This document shows, piece by piece, positions 18,631 through 27,657 of a stretch of DNA of 64,000 nt (the stretch's first letter is position 1; every line of letters starts with the position of its first letter). Position numbers and translations under genes: made by a program. The notes under the pieces are model-generated. The model was not told where the DNA came from, made no database searches, and saw only the letters and a program-made list of their open reading frames with translations. The DNA comes from an uncultured Hyphomonadaceae bacterium (GTDB lineage Bacteria; Pseudomonadota; Alphaproteobacteria; Caulobacterales; Hyphomonadaceae), in contig CALKFG010000007.1 of assembly GCA_938084575.1 (NCBI GenBank), positions 178,191-242,190 of the forward strand, given 5' to 3'.

Positions 18631-19257
18631 TCACTTCGGTGTCAGCCAAGGGCGCTGCTGTTGGTGGATTTGTTCATAGGCAGAGATATCCGCCTCTGAA
18701 ATCAGGCTCATCGCGATATCGTCCATGCCGGTCAGAAGCTTGTCGCGAAGCCCCGGATCGATTTCGAAGGGGTGCGCCACGCCGTCGGGACCAATGACGC
18801 ATTGCGTCTCGAGATCGATTTCAAACACCATATTGCCGCCGCCGGCCTGATCCGCCAGGGCGTCACAGACGGCCTGCGGCAGGGCAATTGGGAGAAGACC
18901 GTTCTTGCCGCAATTATTGTAAAAAATATCGGCATAGCTGGGCGCAATAATGCAGCTTATGCCCTGGTCAAGAAGGGCCCAGGGGGCATGCTCACGTGAC
19001 GAGCCACATCCGAAATTGTCACCCGCGATAAGAATGCCGGCCTGCTGATAGGCCGGCCTGTTCAGAACAAAATCGGGATCAGCGGACCCATCCGGTCGCG
19101 TCTTGAGGTCATAAAACAGGCCTTCCGACAGGCCGTCCCGTTCGGTCGTCTTCAGAAATTGCTTGGGTATGATCATGTCGGTATCGACATTGGCCATCAG
19201 CTTGCCCTGGTCGATCAGGGCCGCGGCCGTGGCACGGAGTTGGGTGAAGCATTTCAT
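18631..19257 (-). CDS. leuD: 3-isopropylmalate dehydratase small subunit
   Basis: LeuD is the small (swivel) subunit of isopropylmalate isomerase, working with LeuC. Conserved NVDTDMIIPKQFLK, GDNFGCGSSREHAPWAL and the NNCGKNGLLPI segment are present. The ATG at 19257 gives 208 aa with the standard MKCFTQL-type start and an AGGACAGAG site; a longer open frame to 19356 runs into the upstream gene and is not supported. It begins 10 bases after the stop of the VOC gene. Confidence 0.97.
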   Translation of the reverse strand: MKCFTQLRATAAALIDQGKLMANVDTDMIIPKQFLKTTERDGLSEGLFYDLKTRPDGSADPDFVLNRPAYQQAGILIAGDNFGCGSSREHAPWALLDQGISCIIAPSYADIFYNNCGKNGLLPIALPQAVCDALADQAGGGNMVFEIDLETQCVIGPDGVAHPFEIDPGLRDKLLTGMDDIAMSLISEADISAYEQIHQQQRPWLTPK

Positions 19258-19267
19258 CGTCTCTGTC

Positions 19268-20131
19268 CTAGCTCGCCCCCTGCTGAATGAACAGGGTCGG
19301 GACGCCCAGATTACCGTCCCGCAAGGTGAAAATTCTCGTTCCGGGCTTCCGTCCATCCCGCACCGGACTGAGGTCGGCTCCAGAGTATTGCAGCCGATGA
19401 TGGCACACCTCTATATCGTCGGTCCCCCATGTCAGGCCCCAGAGATGGTCGGACTCGGCCGGCGATGCCGTCTCGCCCAGCCGCTGCACAATTTCCAGAG
19501 ATAAACCGCCGAGCCGGAAAAAGAGGAAACGGGTGTCCCAGCGCGGCTCACTCCGGTCGAGTGCCAGGCGCAGACCCAGCCGTCCGCCATAATTGGCCAC
19601 AGCCCTGTCGGGATTGGGCGTCTGGATCACAAGATGATCAAGTTCTTTAACGGAACCCTTATCTCGAGCGGGCGCCTCAGCCGGGTCACTCGGTTCTAAA
19701 ACGAAACTTTTTACGCCTGCCATCGAGTCATCACCGAGGCGGAAGCGGGTCCAGTCCCGAACCTGTCCCGAAACCAGATCCTTGCTGTGATGATGCTCCA
19801 GCGGCCCCGGCACAAGGCCGCGACGCCCGAGCACGCGGTGAGCCTCGCGGGCCTGCGGTGTGCGGTAAACCAGCGAGGCCAGGCGTACCCCCTCGCCCAG
19901 CAGATCACGAATGCGCTGGGCATCGGCACCCGTTCCGCTTGGTGCAACCAGCTCCACGGCTGTATTTTGGGTCTGAAACAGGGCCGTCTTCCGCCCGTCT
20001 GCTTCTGTCGACCAGCTCGGACCAAACCCCATCAGGCGCGTATAGCAGTCGACACCCTGATCATAATCCGCACACAGCAGCACGAAATGATCCAGCGCCG
20101 TGATCAGCGAGGTCGGGACCATACCGGTCAT
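19268..20131 (-). CDS. VOC-superfamily glyoxalase-like protein within the leu operon
   Basis: A 287-aa protein with two vicinal-oxygen-chelate modules. The first (about 10-140) begins [24 protein letters not shown], and the second (about 165-280) begins [20 protein letters not shown] and has an LEIVQRL strand. It resembles the glyoxalase_3 / bleomycin-resistance-like group with no assigned reaction. The start overlaps the leuC stop by 4 bases (ATGA) and leuD follows after 10 bases, so it is translated as part of the leucine operon. Whether it has a metabolic link to leucine is unknown. Confidence 0.82.
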   Translation of the reverse strand: MTGMVPTSLITALDHFVLLCADYDQGVDCYTRLMGFGPSWSTEADGRKTALFQTQNTAVELVAPSGTGADAQRIRDLLGEGVRLASLVYRTPQAREAHRVLGRRGLVPGPLEHHHSKDLVSGQVRDWTRFRLGDDSMAGVKSFVLEPSDPAEAPARDKGSVKELDHLVIQTPNPDRAVANYGGRLGLRLALDRSEPRWDTRFLFFRLGGLSLEIVQRLGETASPAESDHLWGLTWGTDDIEVCHHRLQYSGADLSPVRDGRKPGTRIFTLRDGNLGVPTLFIQQGAS

Positions 20132-21525
20132 CCGATGACCCCGGTCAGGGCAGCACGGGCCGCCAGTTCCGGGCTCATCAGATGGGTCCTGCCGCCCCGG
20201 CCCTGGCGTCCTTCAAAATTTCGATTTGAAGTTGAGGCACAGCGTTCACCTGGCGCGAGAATATCCGGGTTCATGCCGAGACACATGGAGCAACCGGGCT
20301 CCCGCCACTCAAAGCCTGCCGCCCGGAAGATCTGGTCCAGCCCCTCGCCTTCGGCCTGTGCACGCACAAGCCCCGACCCCGGAACAATCATGGCCCGAAC
20401 CGAGTCCACGACTTTCTGGCCCGAGACAAGGCGGGCTACGGCCCGCAAATCTTCAATCCGGGAATTTGTGCAGGAGCCAATAAAAACCCGCTGTACCGGC
20501 GTTCCGGCAATCGCCTGCCCTGATTCCAGCCCCATATAATGCAGCGCACGCTCAGTTGCCGCCCTTTTGTTGGGATCGGTCATCTCTTCGAGACGTGGCA
20601 CCCGACCGGACACAGGAATCGCTTGTTCGGGGCTCGTGCCCCAACTCACCGTCGGCTCAACTTCGGCGGCATCAATGTCCACGACCCGGTCCCAGTGCGC
20701 ATCCTCATCCGAGTACAGGCTGCGCCAATAAGCCTCCGCAGCGGGCCAGGCCTGCGCATCCGGCGCCGAGGGGCGGCCCTTCATATAAGAGAACGTTGTT
20801 GCGTCTGGTGCAATCAGCCCGGCCCGGGCACCGCCCTCAATCGACAGATTGCACAAGGTCATACGCCCTTCCATGGACAGGGCTTCGATGGCCGCTCCCC
20901 GGAACTCCATGACCGCACCCGTGCCACCGGCCGTCCCGATTACAGAGATCAGATGCAAGGCAAGATCCTTGGCCGAGACGCCGGGCCGAAGGCGGCCGGA
21001 AAAATTGATCGCCATATTCTGCATTTTGCGGGCCCGGAGCGTCTGGGTCGCCAGCACATGTTCAACTTCACTGGTACCAATACCATGAGCCAGCGCACCA
21101 AAAGCGCCGTGTGTCGACGTATGGCTGTCGCCACAGACAATGGTCATGCCGGGCTGGCTTCTGCCCTGCTCCGGACCCACAACGTGGACGATGCCGTTTC
21201 GAGGGTCACCCATAGGAAAGAAAGTTATGCCGTGTTCCGCAACATTTTGAGTCAGGGCCGCAAGCTGGTTTCGCGCTGCCTCATCGGCAACACCTGCCAG
21301 GCCAAGCGCCTGATTCTCGGTCGGCGTATTGTGATCTGCGACGGCCAGAGTCAGGTCCGGGCGGCGGACCTTTCGGCCGGCTGCACGCAATCCGGCAAAG
21401 GCCTGCGGCGTCGTGACCTCATGGATGAGATGGAGATCGATATAAAGCAGCGACTCCCCGGTCCGCGCATCGCTGCTGACAACGTGCTGGTCCCAGATCT
21501 TATCGTACAATGTCCGTCCGGCCAT
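20128..21525 (-). CDS. leuC: 3-isopropylmalate dehydratase large subunit
   Basis: LeuC is the [4Fe-4S] aconitase-family subunit isomerising 2- to 3-isopropylmalate. Start [16 protein letters not shown], the [20 protein letters not shown] block, and the cluster cysteines in [10 protein letters not shown] and [10 protein letters not shown] are visible. At 465 aa it is normal. ATG 21525 is preceded by a GGAAGAAGG site 3 bases upstream. It is the first gene of the leu series, downstream of a terminator that closes trmD-rplS, so a promoter is expected in 21526-21590, though I could not identify one by eye. Confidence 0.97.
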   Translation of the reverse strand: MAGRTLYDKIWDQHVVSSDARTGESLLYIDLHLIHEVTTPQAFAGLRAAGRKVRRPDLTLAVADHNTPTENQALGLAGVADEAARNQLAALTQNVAEHGITFFPMGDPRNGIVHVVGPEQGRSQPGMTIVCGDSHTSTHGAFGALAHGIGTSEVEHVLATQTLRARKMQNMAINFSGRLRPGVSAKDLALHLISVIGTAGGTGAVMEFRGAAIEALSMEGRMTLCNLSIEGGARAGLIAPDATTFSYMKGRPSAPDAQAWPAAEAYWRSLYSDEDAHWDRVVDIDAAEVEPTVSWGTSPEQAIPVSGRVPRLEEMTDPNKRAATERALHYMGLESGQAIAGTPVQRVFIGSCTNSRIEDLRAVARLVSGQKVVDSVRAMIVPGSGLVRAQAEGEGLDQIFRAAGFEWREPGCSMCLGMNPDILAPGERCASTSNRNFEGRQGRGGRTHLMSPELAARAALTGVIG

Positions 21526-21590
21526 GACCTTCTTCCAATCTGTCTGTTCCCGGTTCCACCACCCTGATCCGGCGGTATCCACCTATGAAA

Positions 21591-21619
21591 AACCCCGCAC
21601 TGTCGGACAGGGCGGGGCA
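21591..21619 (-). terminator. Intrinsic terminator after rplS
   Basis: On the minus strand a stem CCCCGC/GCGGGG (21593-21598 with 21612-21617) with an inner CTG/CAG pairing is followed by TTTTTC. It lies between the rplS stop and the leuC start and would end the trmD-rplS transcript. Confidence 0.75.
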
Positions 21620-21644
21620 ATTTTCAAGCCGAAGGCGACGTGCG

Positions 21645-22208
21645 CTAGGCTTCGTCGCCGCCCTCATTTGCGGCGGCGTCCGCTTCAGCGGCTGCAGCGG
21701 CAGCTTCAGCAGCGGCCGCAGCTGCGGCTGCTTTCGCGGCCTCTTCACGATCGACGGCCGCCTGCTCGCGACGGGCCACTTTCGCGGCGTCACGCTGGCG
21801 ACGCAGTTCGGTTTTGGATGTGGTGACAACCGAGGTCTCGATCCCGTGTCCGGTGGTCCGCTCGGCGATACGCGCCGACTTACCCCGGCGGTCGCGCAGA
21901 TAGTACAGCTTGGCGCGACGCACCCTGCCCTTGCGCTTGACCTCAATGCTTTCGATCATCGGCGACACAACCGGAAAAATCCGCTCAACGCCCTCACCGA
22001 AGGAAATCTTCCGAACGGTGAAGTTTTCGTTCAGGCCCCGACCTGCTCGTGCGATGCAAACGCCCTCGAAGCGCTGTACGCGCTCACGGTCGCCTTCACG
22101 AATACGGACGTTGACCGTCAGCGTGTCGCCGGGCGAGAATTCCGGGATTTCTTTGCCCGCTGTGACGCGGGCGGTTTCTTCAGCTTCAAGCTGCTCAATT
22201 ATGTTCAT
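21645..22208 (-). CDS. rplS: 50S ribosomal protein bL19 with extended Ala/Glu-rich tail
   Basis: bL19 sits at the 30S-50S interface. The conserved core runs from [11 protein letters not shown] to about residue 122, including [24 protein letters not shown] and [24 protein letters not shown]. The 187-aa product then carries a tail of about 65 residues of low complexity, first basic ([16 protein letters not shown]) and then nearly pure Ala/Glu; the family is usually 115-130 aa. The ATG at 22208 overlaps the trmD stop by 14 bases. Long tails on bL19 occur in some Alphaproteobacteria, with no known role. Confidence 0.96.
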   Translation of the reverse strand: MNIIEQLEAEETARVTAGKEIPEFSPGDTLTVNVRIREGDRERVQRFEGVCIARAGRGLNENFTVRKISFGEGVERIFPVVSPMIESIEVKRKGRVRRAKLYYLRDRRGKSARIAERTTGHGIETSVVTTSKTELRRQRDAAKVARREQAAVDREEAAKAAAAAAAAEAAAAAAEADAAANEGGDEA

Positions 22209-22923
22209 CGTCCGTCTCCGACGCTCGCGATTCCAGGCCATTGTGGAAAGCGCCCCATAAATCGGGGCGGCGGGATTTTGTCAATGCCTCACTCTGCTGT
22301 TTCCGCCACGCCTCAACCCGCTTGTGATCCCCCGACAACAGCACCTCCGGCGTCGGCCTCTCCTCCCAGGTCCGTGGCAGGGTATACTGGGGATATTCCA
22401 GCAAGCCCGCAGAGAAACTTTCATCTTCAACCGACCTCTGGTTTCCGGCCACACCGGGGATCAGGCGCAACGTCGCCTCCAGCATGGCCATGGCGGCCAC
22501 CTCGCCCCCGGCGAGGACAAAATCGCCCAGTGAAACCTCGATCATGTCACGGCCCGAAATGACCCGTTCATCCAGCCCCTCAAACCGTCCACACAGCAAA
22601 ATCAGGCCGTTTCCACCGGCCCAGTCCTGAGCCAGCGCCTGATCAAAGGGCACCCCCCGAGGGCTTGGATAGATCAGTGGGCGACCCGCCGGCTCAACGG
22701 CATCAATGGCCGCCGCAGCAACATCGGGACGCATCACAAGGCCAGCCCCACCGCCCGCCGGCTTGTCATCGACCTGGCGGTGCTTGCCAAGACCAAACCG
22801 GCGCAGGTCGACCACATCCAGCGACCACAAACCGTCCTGCCGGGCTCGCTCTAAAATTGAGACGCCCAGCGGGCCGGGAAAAGCCTCCGGATACAGCGTG
22901 ATGATGGATGCTGAAAAACTCAT
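22195..22923 (-). CDS. trmD: tRNA (guanine(37)-N1)-methyltransferase
   Basis: TrmD makes m1G37 in tRNAs, preventing +1 frameshifts. This SPOUT enzyme shows [13 protein letters not shown] at its start, [28 protein letters not shown] and the knot segment [18 protein letters not shown]. Length is 242 aa from ATG 22923 (a GTG at 22929 is possible). It precedes rplS with a 14-base overlap, the normal order, but rimM and rpsP are not upstream; a VWA lipoprotein gene is there instead. Confidence 0.96.
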   Translation of the reverse strand: MSFSASIITLYPEAFPGPLGVSILERARQDGLWSLDVVDLRRFGLGKHRQVDDKPAGGGAGLVMRPDVAAAAIDAVEPAGRPLIYPSPRGVPFDQALAQDWAGGNGLILLCGRFEGLDERVISGRDMIEVSLGDFVLAGGEVAAMAMLEATLRLIPGVAGNQRSVEDESFSAGLLEYPQYTLPRTWEERPTPEVLLSGDHKRVEAWRKQQSEALTKSRRPDLWGAFHNGLESRASETDDEHN

Positions 22924-22988
22924 CACCACAGTCTAGTTTGCCTGAGCCAAGCTGCCCAGCCGTGCTTGTGCGTTCAGACCCCAAAAGA

Positions 22989-24383
22989 TCAGCCGGTGGT
23001 GACCGTCTCGGGCGCACAGATACCCGCGCGATAATTTCCGACGGTCCGGATCACCGCCTCACCGGACGGCTCCACACGCTGCCCGGTAACCAGGGTCTCA
23101 AGCACCCGTCCGACAAGCCCGTCAAGGCGCGTGACGACATAACACGCCACCGTCGGCTCGGCATGCGCCCGTCCAACACCGCTATCGTCGGTTAGAAAGA
23201 GATAACGCCCGGCGGTCAGCTGTGACAGACCCCGCAGGATGAATTCAGCCGTTTCGTCCACCCCGCTGGCGGCCAGAGAGACGATATGGATGCCGCGCGA
23301 ACGCGAGATCTGTCCCACAGCCCAGCTCGCATCAATCCGATCATCATGTGGCGGCGCATCCGCCACCAGAAGGTTGACTTTGACGGCGTCGTCGCGCCAG
23401 TCAAATTTCAATCCGGCCTCAAGCGCCACGTGCATGGCCTCCGGCATATCGCCACCACCTTGTGCCGCCTGCTCGGCCAGGGCAGCCTTGAAGGCGTCAA
23501 GATCCTGCGTAAACGGGACATCCCTCAGCACGTACGCATCACCCTTATCTCTGTAGACGATGAAACCGACCCGGATATCCAGCGCCGGCAGACGGGCGCG
23601 CAGACGGTCGAGGATGGCGACGAGTTCGGCCTGCAGATAAGTCATTTCATCTGCCATTGACCCCGTTGCATCGAGAGTCAGAAGCAGGTCCAGCTGGGTG
23701 ACGGATGAGGCGTCCTGACCCATGTCGATGGTCAGAGTGCCACCTGACGCCAGCAGCTCCGGGGACAGGATACGCTTTATGGTCCGCGCCCCCGGGTTCG
23801 AAACCAGTACGGTCGCACCTTCGCTCAGGCGATCATAATCGGGATAGAGATAGGCGCGGCCATCGGCCCCCGTTCTCAGAGGGAAAAGCGGACCACCCTG
23901 CGAATCCGTCACCGCAATTCGGGCGAGGGGCATTGGCTTGCCCAAGCGGTCCAAAACGGCAATCTGGACCCTGCGATGGGCATCGACATAGGGCAGGGAT
24001 TTCTTGCCCAGATCCCCCTGCAGAGCGCCGTCGACATAGGATTTGTACAGCGCGGGATTGAGGACATCATCATAATCGCCGGCGGTCAGAAGTCCCGCCT
24101 GCGGCGGCGGCTCGGGCGATGGCGGCATCGGCTTAATCGAAGCCGGGACAGACCTGACCCCGGCATCCTTGGCCACAGGTGGGGCGATAGGTTCGCGCGA
24201 CGAGGCCCGACTGACCGCCGCCGCCTCTGGCGGGGCAGGCCGTAATACCGGCGCTTCAACCCGCGGCACTGCGTCACCGTTACTCCCCCCGTTCGAGGCT
24301 GCCGGCGAGCCCTGCGTCGTGCAGCCAACCAGCACACCCAAACCCAACAGGGCCGCAAAGCCGGTTCCTACCTGTCTGCGCAT
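22989..24383 (-). CDS. VWA-domain lipoprotein
   Basis: A 464-aa predicted lipoprotein: signal peptide ending LVGC (C21), a proline/alanine-rich linker (25-100), a probable beta-sandwich segment (about 135-220) and a von Willebrand A domain from about 230 with the metal site D238-A-T-G-S242. Later VWA blocks include YRDKGDAYVLRDVPFT and GGGDMPEAMHVALE. VWA domains bind protein partners through a divalent metal. Function unknown; two cysteines near the C-terminus may pair. It follows the CNNM gene by 67 bases on the same strand and precedes trmD by 65. Confidence 0.83.
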   Translation of the reverse strand: MRRQVGTGFAALLGLGVLVGCTTQGSPAASNGGSNGDAVPRVEAPVLRPAPPEAAAVSRASSREPIAPPVAKDAGVRSVPASIKPMPPSPEPPPQAGLLTAGDYDDVLNPALYKSYVDGALQGDLGKKSLPYVDAHRRVQIAVLDRLGKPMPLARIAVTDSQGGPLFPLRTGADGRAYLYPDYDRLSEGATVLVSNPGARTIKRILSPELLASGGTLTIDMGQDASSVTQLDLLLTLDATGSMADEMTYLQAELVAILDRLRARLPALDIRVGFIVYRDKGDAYVLRDVPFTQDLDAFKAALAEQAAQGGGDMPEAMHVALEAGLKFDWRDDAVKVNLLVADAPPHDDRIDASWAVGQISRSRGIHIVSLAASGVDETAEFILRGLSQLTAGRYLFLTDDSGVGRAHAEPTVACYVVTRLDGLVGRVLETLVTGQRVEPSGEAVIRTVGNYRAGICAPETVTTG

Positions 24384-24450
24384 CTCATGCCTCCATATCG
24401 GTTGGCATAAGGGACCGCACCATTACGGCGCAATCATGACACTGCCGGGA

Positions 24451-25728
24451 TCAGGGTGTTTCCGTCTCACCAAGATCCTCAGGAACGGGGGCGATCTTCA
24501 GGCCGGTAATCTGGTTTCGGGTTTTTCGGACAATGTCGAACCGGTGCCCATGAAACGCAAAACGCTGCCCCGGTTCAGGGATGGTCTGGGCCTCGTGAAT
24601 AACCAGGCCCGCCACCGTTACCGCCTCTTCATCCGGCAAGGCCCAGCCCGTTGCGCGATTCAGATCCCGAATGGTCACCCAGCCCTCGGCATATACAGCG
24701 CCATCTGCCTGTGGCCGGACCCCCTGGACCACAACATCATGTTCGTCACGAATGTCGCCGACGATTTCCTCAAGGATATCCTCCAGCGTAACCAGCCCCT
24801 GAAGGGCTCCATATTCGTCGACCACGAGCGCAAAGTGACTGCGTTGTTTAAGAAACAGGTCGAGCTGGTCTTCCACACGTGTCGTCTCCGGTATGAACCA
24901 GGGGTCCCGGCACAGGTCCAGAACATTGATCGCGTCAATCTTCCCGCCATGGCCCACCACCGCCCGCAGAAGGTCCTTGACGTGCAGGATGCCGATGATT
25001 TCCTCCTGGTCTCCACGATAAAGGGGAAGACGCGTGTGCGGACTGGCGAGGGCCTGACGAACAATGCTGTCTGATGGCTGGTCGGCATCAATCATGGTGA
25101 TGTTCTTTCGGTGGATCATCACTTCCTCCACCTTCATATCCTTCAGGTCCAGCGCACCAACCAACCTGTGTCGATCCTTAGCATCGAGGCCTTCCTCAGA
25201 ATGATGCAGGTCGATGGTGCCGCGAATGTCCTCTTCCGGCGTGACTTCATCGGTTGGGGGGCGAACACCGATCAGACGGAGCGTAATGTTCACGATGGCC
25301 TGAATACTGACCACCACCCAGCTGACGCTGCCAACCAACCAACTGACCGGCCGGGCCACCGACATTGCCATATTATCGGCACGGGTGATCGCATAGGTCT
25401 TGGGCAGAACCTCGGCGAAAATTAGGACGAGTGCGGTCATCACGGCCGTCGCAATCGCGACCCCGGACTGACCGAAAAGCGAGATAAACAGGCTGGTGGC
25501 AATCGCCGACGCCAGAATATTGACCAGATTATTTCCGAGAAGAATCGCCCCGATCAGCCTTTCCCGATTAGCGCTCAACTGGTTAACCAGCCCAGCGCGC
25601 GCATCACCGTCGCGCTCAAGCCTGTACATCCGAGCTCGGCTGGCAGCCGTCAGGGCTGTCTCAGAGCCCGAAAAGAAGGCCGACATACCGATCAGAACCA
25701 GGATGGCGAAAAGAGTGCCGATAATCAT
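24451..25728 (-). CDS. CNNM/CorC-type transporter-associated protein (DUF21, CBS pair, CorC_HlyC)
   Basis: The 425-aa protein has an N-terminal DUF21 membrane domain with about three to four helices (1-145; SAFFSGSETALTAASRARM is typical), two CBS domains (about 200-320) and a C-terminal transporter-associated CorC_HlyC domain (about 335-410). Members are implicated in magnesium/cobalt export or homeostasis. Its ATG shares one base with the aroB stop (TGATG), so it is translationally coupled to aroB; an aroK-aroB-HlyC order is common in Alphaproteobacteria. A second, DUF21-less relative is encoded at 38.5-39.3 kb. Confidence 0.92.
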   Translation of the reverse strand: MIIGTLFAILVLIGMSAFFSGSETALTAASRARMYRLERDGDARAGLVNQLSANRERLIGAILLGNNLVNILASAIATSLFISLFGQSGVAIATAVMTALVLIFAEVLPKTYAITRADNMAMSVARPVSWLVGSVSWVVVSIQAIVNITLRLIGVRPPTDEVTPEEDIRGTIDLHHSEEGLDAKDRHRLVGALDLKDMKVEEVMIHRKNITMIDADQPSDSIVRQALASPHTRLPLYRGDQEEIIGILHVKDLLRAVVGHGGKIDAINVLDLCRDPWFIPETTRVEDQLDLFLKQRSHFALVVDEYGALQGLVTLEDILEEIVGDIRDEHDVVVQGVRPQADGAVYAEGWVTIRDLNRATGWALPDEEAVTVAGLVIHEAQTIPEPGQRFAFHGHRFDIVRKTRNQITGLKIAPVPEDLGETETP

Positions 25729-26855
25729 CAGCGGGTCTGTAACTCCTCAGACAGGAAGGCGGCAACATCATTTAAGTCGGCATCCTGATATATAAAAGCC
25801 TTGCCCAGCCCAGATGCAAGAATCAGGGGCAAACGACCCGCCCGAACTTTCTTGTCCTGACGCATCGCGTCAACCAGATCCGCGGCCCGGTAGGGCCCAC
25901 CTGCCAGCCGGGACAGGTCGGTCTGCAGGCCCGCCGCCCCGATCAGCGCCGTCCCGCGCCGCGCCTCGGCTTCGGGCATCAGGCCAAGACGCACAGAATA
26001 CCGCAAGGCCAGCGCCATACCGGTTCCGACCGCCTCACCATGCAGCAAGGCCGGGCCATACTGATTGGCGGCCTCAAGCGTGTGCCCGAAAGTATGACCC
26101 AGATTGAGCAAAGCCCGGACCCCGCCCTCCCGCTCGTCCGCGGCGACAATCCTTGCCTTGGCCCGGCAGGAGACAGCTACCGCCTCAGCCACAGCGTCCG
26201 GGTCCAAAGCCAGCACTGCCGGGCCCTGGCTTTCCAGCCATCCAAGGAAATCGACATCATCGATCAGCCCGTATTTGATGATCTCGGCATATCCTGCCCG
26301 GCGCTCGCGCTCCGGCAGGCTGGCCAGAAGGGCGGTATCGGCCAGAACCAGGTCCGGCTGGTAAAACGCGCCAATCAAGTTTTTGCCCTGTCGCGTATTG
26401 ACAGCGGTCTTGCCACCGACCGAGCTGTCAACCTGCGCGAGAAGGGTCGTGGGCACCTGGACCAGCGTCATGCCCCGTTTCAGCAGGGCGGCCGCCAGAC
26501 CGGAAAGGTCGCCAACAACTCCGCCGCCAAAAGCGACGATGACATCGTCGCGGCCGGCGCCATGGTGCAGCAGGTGATCCAGCGTTCGGCCGAGCATGTC
26601 CCAGCTCTTACTGTTTTCCCCCGGCGGGACGAGCCAGGGGATGCTGTGCAGACCATCGGCGGCGAGGCCCGCCGTCAGGGCGGCGCCATGCAGCGACCAG
26701 ACCGTCTCATCCGAAATGACGAAGGCCCGTCCAGTTCCGGACAGGGTTCGCAGATGCCTGGCAAGCGCCCCAAGAACACCCGCACCGATCAGGATGTCAT
26801 AGGATCGCTCACCCAGCGCAACCGGCACGCAGAGAGGCTGGCTCGGATCAGTCAT
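25728..26855 (-). CDS. aroB: 3-dehydroquinate synthase
   Basis: AroB converts DAHP to 3-dehydroquinate, the second step of the shikimate pathway, with NAD and a metal. Visible motifs are the NAD-binding GGGVVGDLSGLAA, the VPTTLLAQVDSSVGGKTAVN block, and the metal-ligand region with LLNLGHTFGHTLEA. Length 375 aa is normal. The start overlaps the aroK stop by 8 bases and the end touches the CNNM start. Confidence 0.97.
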   Translation of the reverse strand: MTDPSQPLCVPVALGERSYDILIGAGVLGALARHLRTLSGTGRAFVISDETVWSLHGAALTAGLAADGLHSIPWLVPPGENSKSWDMLGRTLDHLLHHGAGRDDVIVAFGGGVVGDLSGLAAALLKRGMTLVQVPTTLLAQVDSSVGGKTAVNTRQGKNLIGAFYQPDLVLADTALLASLPERERRAGYAEIIKYGLIDDVDFLGWLESQGPAVLALDPDAVAEAVAVSCRAKARIVAADEREGGVRALLNLGHTFGHTLEAANQYGPALLHGEAVGTGMALALRYSVRLGLMPEAEARRGTALIGAAGLQTDLSRLAGGPYRAADLVDAMRQDKKVRAGRLPLILASGLGKAFIYQDADLNDVAAFLSEELQTR

Positions 26856-27429
26856 GATGTTCGTCGCGCCACTGTTTCAGAGCATCAAGAATGGCCGAAA
26901 CGGTTTTTCCGTGCGGTCCCTCAATGCTGTTGACCTTGATATCGGCGAGGTCGTAGATCGGCTTGCGCGACTCGAAAAGGTCGGAAAGCACCTGCCTGGG
27001 ATTGTCCGTTCTGAGAAGCGGACGATGAGACCGCTTCGAGACACGCTTCCACAGCGTGTCGAGATCCGCCGCCAACCAGACTGTCACAGCCTGCTGGCGC
27101 AGCAGGGCACGGGTCTCCGGATTGAGATATGCCCCGCCGCCTGTGGCCAGAACGTGCGGCGGCCCGGACAGCAGGCGTGCCAGAACCTTCTGTTCGCCGC
27201 GCCGGAACTCGGCCTCGCCATGGAGGGCGAAGATCTCGGAAATCGGCAGCCCGGCCGCTTTTTCAATTTCATCGTCACTGTCGTAAAAGTCTCGCCCCAT
27301 GGCCTGTGCAAGGCGCCGACCCACTGTCGACTTCCCCGCTCCCATGAGCCCGACCAGCGTCACCGTCCGGTCTGGCCAGTCCGCCTCATTTCTGTCAGGT
27401 TTCAGCGTAGAACTCTCTTCGTAAGCCAT
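26848..27429 (-). CDS. aroK: Shikimate kinase
   Basis: AroK phosphorylates shikimate at O3. The Walker A motif GLMGAGKST (about 27-35), the shikimate-binding DSDDEIEKAAG and the GGGAYLNPETR segment are present. The 193-aa protein has a short N-terminal extension of about 20 charged residues before the kinase core, as in many alphaproteobacterial AroK. It heads the aroK-aroB-CNNM transcript, divergent from the small-peptide gene at 27523 with a 93-base shared promoter region. Confidence 0.96.
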   Translation of the reverse strand: MAYEESSTLKPDRNEADWPDRTVTLVGLMGAGKSTVGRRLAQAMGRDFYDSDDEIEKAAGLPISEIFALHGEAEFRRGEQKVLARLLSGPPHVLATGGGAYLNPETRALLRQQAVTVWLAADLDTLWKRVSKRSHRPLLRTDNPRQVLSDLFESRKPIYDLADIKVNSIEGPHGKTVSAILDALKQWRDEHHD

Positions 27430-27522
27430 GGTCTTTTCGACGTCATGAATACTGTCCTATACAGGCGGCGCGGATCGGGCAATCACTGGTGATGACACAA
27501 CGACGCAAACGAGGATGCAAAT

Positions 27523-27657
27523 ATGCGGAAATGGCTGATCCTGATCCTGATCCTGGGTGTCGCGGGCCTTGGCACCCTGTGGTGGCTCGGCCAAACCTAT
27601 GACAAACAGCGCCCTGCCGACTCCGAAACGCGCCTGGAGATCGATCATGTTTTCTAG
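27523..27657 (+). CDS. 44-residue single-pass membrane peptide
   Basis: The frame encodes MRKWLILILILGVAGLGTL followed by a Trp-Trp pair and a charged C-terminal half ending HVF: a basic start, one hydrophobic helix (about 3-23), then a polar tail. A GAGG site lies 8 bases before the ATG. Its last 11 bases overlap the start of the next gene in another frame, the arrangement expected for translational coupling. No family recognised. The ribosome site, membrane-like composition and overlap together favour a real small gene. Confidence 0.6.
   Translation: MRKWLILILILGVAGLGTLWWLGQTYDKQRPADSETRLEIDHVF

Noticed and set aside
21526..21592. Leucine attenuator or leader peptide before leuC.
   Set aside because: No short frame with a run of leucine codons fits in the 67 bases; the hairpin there is placed as the rplS terminator.
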